DNA of 14,805 nt from an uncultured Collinsella sp. (lineage in GTDB: Bacteria; Actinomycetota; Coriobacteriia; Coriobacteriales; Coriobacteriaceae). Where the stretch lies: contig URWC01000035.1 of assembly GCA_900551555.1 (NCBI GenBank), positions 1 to 14,805 of the forward strand. The letters run 5' to 3'. Below are positions 13,420 through 14,805 of this stretch, in pieces (position 1 is the first letter of the stretch; each line of letters begins with the position of its first letter). Position numbers and translations under genes: made by a program. The notes beneath the pieces are model-generated. The model was given only the letters and a program-made list of their open reading frames with translations. It was not told the origin of the DNA and did no database searches.

Positions 13420-14136
13420 ATGCTGCGTGCGATGATTGTGGATGATGAGGCGCCGGCTCGCTCGGAGCTTCGCTTCCTGCTCGAGCAAACGGGCAAGATC
13501 GGCACGATCACGGAGGCGTCGAGCGTCCGCTCCGCCATCGAGATGCTTATGGAAAGTCGCGTGGATGTCGTGTTTCTCGATATCTCGATGCCCGGTGCCT
13601 CGGGCCTGCAACTTGCCGAGGCGCTGCATAAGCTCAAAAATTCGCCGGCGATCGTGTTTGTGACTGCGTATAGTGACCATGCGGTCGAGGCATTCGACGT
13701 GGATGCCGTCGATTATCTGATGAAGCCGGTCGAAGAAGCTCGCTTGGATCGCGCGATCGAGAAGGTCATGCAACGCGCCAAGCCGGTTACGGACAGCAAG
13801 GTGACCATCGAGCGTATCCCGGTGGAAAAGGGCGGCCGCAAGGTGCTCATTCCCGTGGACGACATTCGCTTTATCATGGCTAAGGACGATTACTCCTGCA
13901 TCTATACCGTCGATGATCGCTTTTTGTCGACGACCTCGCTGGCGCAGTTTGAGGCCAAGCTCTGCGACTTTGGCTTCTTCCGTGTTCACCGTCGCTATAT
14001 CGTCAACTTGGCGTGCGTCACGGACGTCGAGACGGTGCCCTCGGGTGCCATCCAGCTGGGCATTACGGGCGTCGACGAACGCGTGCCGGTTTCGCGCCGC
14101 CGCGTCGTGCCGCTCAAGAAGGCTCTGAGTCTCTAG
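13420..14136 (+). CDS. LytTR-family response regulator (second system)
   Basis: The 238-residue protein has a receiver domain (about 3-120) with Asp8-Asp9 in IVDDE, phosphorylation site Asp54 in FLDISMPG, Thr82 and Lys102 in MKPVEEARLD. A LytTR DNA-binding domain follows (about 127-238), with FFRVHRRYIVN (186-196) and VPVSRRR (222-228). It is the paralogue of the regulator at 7516-8250. ATG at 13420 is chosen because the sequence LRAMIVDDE begins a normal receiver domain there and GAAAGG lies at 13404-13409. The TTG at 13399 would overlap that site. The gene is the last of the glycosyltransferase-kinase-regulator operon and is followed by a terminator. Target promoters are not identified. Confidence 0.94.
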   Translation: MLRAMIVDDEAPARSELRFLLEQTGKIGTITEASSVRSAIEMLMESRVDVVFLDISMPGASGLQLAEALHKLKNSPAIVFVTAYSDHAVEAFDVDAVDYLMKPVEEARLDRAIEKVMQRAKPVTDSKVTIERIPVEKGGRKVLIPVDDIRFIMAKDDYSCIYTVDDRFLSTTSLAQFEAKLCDFGFFRVHRRYIVNLACVTDVETVPSGAIQLGITGVDERVPVSRRRVVPLKKALSL

Positions 14137-14142
14137 CACACT

Positions 14143-14192
14143 GGCCCCGCAGCCCTGTAGACCCATCGTCTGCGGAGCCGTGGGGCCTTTTT
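14143..14192 (+). terminator. Terminator of the second two-component operon
   Basis: GGCCCC (14143-14148) pairs with GGGGCC (14182-14187), followed by TTTTT. Alternatively CCGCAG (14147-14152) pairs with CTGCGG (14170-14175). The outer stem plus T-run supports intrinsic termination. Confidence 0.75.
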
Positions 14193-14231
14193 GTATGTAT
14201 CTGCCGAATCGTTTTTTGCGGAAGGGATCCC

Positions 14232-14699
14232 ATGAACAGTGCAAGCGCCAAGCGTATCGACATCATCTCGGACACCCACGGCTATCTTTCGCCTGCGCTC
14301 CTGGATGAGCTTGAGGGCGCAGACCTGATTATCCACGCCGGCGACCTCACGTCAGAGATGGACTACGAGCACCTATGCACCATCGCCCCCGTGCGGGCCG
14401 TACTGGGCAACAACGATTACTACCGCGACTACGGCCCCGATGTAGACCGTCTTGCACTCTTTACCTACGAAGGCCTCAAATTCGCCGTAGCCCACTACCG
14501 CGAAGACCTTCCGGTGGGATCCGTAGACGTAGCCATCAACGGTCACACCCACGTAACCAAAGAAGCCCAAGTGGGCCGTTGCTTAGTCCTCAACCCGGGC
14601 AGTGCCAGCTACCCCAGAGGCACCCGAGGCCCCACCATGGCCAGAATGCTCGTAAAAGACGGCAAGATCATAAGCACCAAATTTATTGACCTAGACTAA
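14232..14699 (+). CDS. YfcE/MJ0936-type metallophosphoesterase
   Basis: The 155-residue protein fits the small calcineurin-like phosphoesterases of the YfcE/MJ0936 group, which hydrolyse phosphodiesters with a two-metal centre. Metal ligands are visible in order: Asp14 and His16 in SDTHG, Asp38 in HAGDL, Asn60 in GNND, His88 in AHYRED, and His105 and His107 in GHTH. LNPGSASYPRG (120-130) is the usual C-terminal signature. ATG at 14232 follows AAGGGA (14222-14227). The longer frame upstream would run back through the regulator gene and the terminator. It is cytoplasmic and its natural substrate is unknown. It lies alone between two terminators. Codons near its 3' end are less C/G-biased (CTA, AAA, AGA, ATA) than those of its neighbours. 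Confidence 0.92.
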   Translation: MNSASAKRIDIISDTHGYLSPALLDELEGADLIIHAGDLTSEMDYEHLCTIAPVRAVLGNNDYYRDYGPDVDRLALFTYEGLKFAVAHYREDLPVGSVDVAINGHTHVTKEAQVGRCLVLNPGSASYPRGTRGPTMARMLVKDGKIISTKFIDLD

Positions 14700-14708
14700 C
14701 CGCAACAA

Positions 14709-14738
14709 AAACGGGGGATGTAAATGCGTCCCCCGTTT
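14709..14738. terminator. Terminator after the phosphoesterase gene, probably bidirectional
   Basis: AAACGGGGGA (14709-14718) pairs perfectly with TCCCCCGTTT (14729-14738) around a 10-nt loop. On the plus strand only TTT follows the GC stem. On the minus strand the run is TTTTTG, which is better. This suggests it also serves a convergent gene entering from the right. Confidence 0.8.
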
Positions 14739-14805
14739 CCATTTGAGCCAAAGGCAGAGCTTCAACAAAAACAATCAGACCAACCCCGCCGAGGAGCACG
14801 CGGGC

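Overview
The window is high-GC bacterial DNA with tightly packed genes and strong Shine-Dalgarno sites. Codons are C/G-ending, and the two-component systems are of the LytS/LytTR type. The gene set and style fit a gut Actinobacterium of the class Coriobacteriia, most like Collinsella. That assignment is my recognition of the style and was not checked by a search. I see no rRNA, tRNA, CRISPR array or complete insertion sequence.

Layout. Positions 1-587 hold no convincing gene: first a GC-rich stretch with inverted repeats, then an AT-rich stretch that is probably the control region of a carbamate kinase gene (588-1550, arcC). Two hairpins, one a classic terminator, end that gene. Next comes a cluster of three 29-nt repeats (1679-1757) that abuts and partly supplies the stop of a leftward gene for a membrane-anchored C39-like cysteine peptidase (1757-2758). 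After a 354-bp divergent spacer come an APC-family amino-acid/amine permease (3113-4564) and a metal-dependent amidohydrolase (4696-5973). These probably form a catabolic transport-and-hydrolysis operon, closed by a terminator at 6032-6053.

The right half is framed by two paralogous two-component systems. The first is a LytS-type kinase (6092-7477) with a LytTR response regulator (7516-8250). The second is a kinase (12004-13347) with a LytTR regulator (13420-14136), and it is preceded by and translationally coupled to a GT-A glycosyltransferase (10820-12007). Between them lie a zinc-dependent phospholipase C-like protein without a signal peptide (8343-9287) and a UMF1/Atg22-type MFS transporter (9389-10648). 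A YfcE-type metallophosphoesterase (14232-14699) closes the window, followed by a terminator that looks bidirectional.

How they fit together. The carbamate kinase, permease and amidohydrolase look like highly expressed nitrogen/amino-acid catabolism genes, judged by their strong C-ending codon bias. The two kinase-regulator pairs share architecture: two membrane segments, a GAF-like domain, a His_kinase domain and an ATPase domain, with a REC-LytTR partner. They probably arose by duplication. Both operons are preceded by an ATTGC...GCAAT inverted repeat, a -10-like hexamer and a terminator-like hairpin just before the first start codon, which raises the possibility of shared leader control. 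No previously undescribed defence or mobile system was found. The most unusual points are this twin signalling arrangement, the kinase coupled to a glycosyltransferase, and the peptidase with a long disordered N-terminus before a lipobox-like signal.
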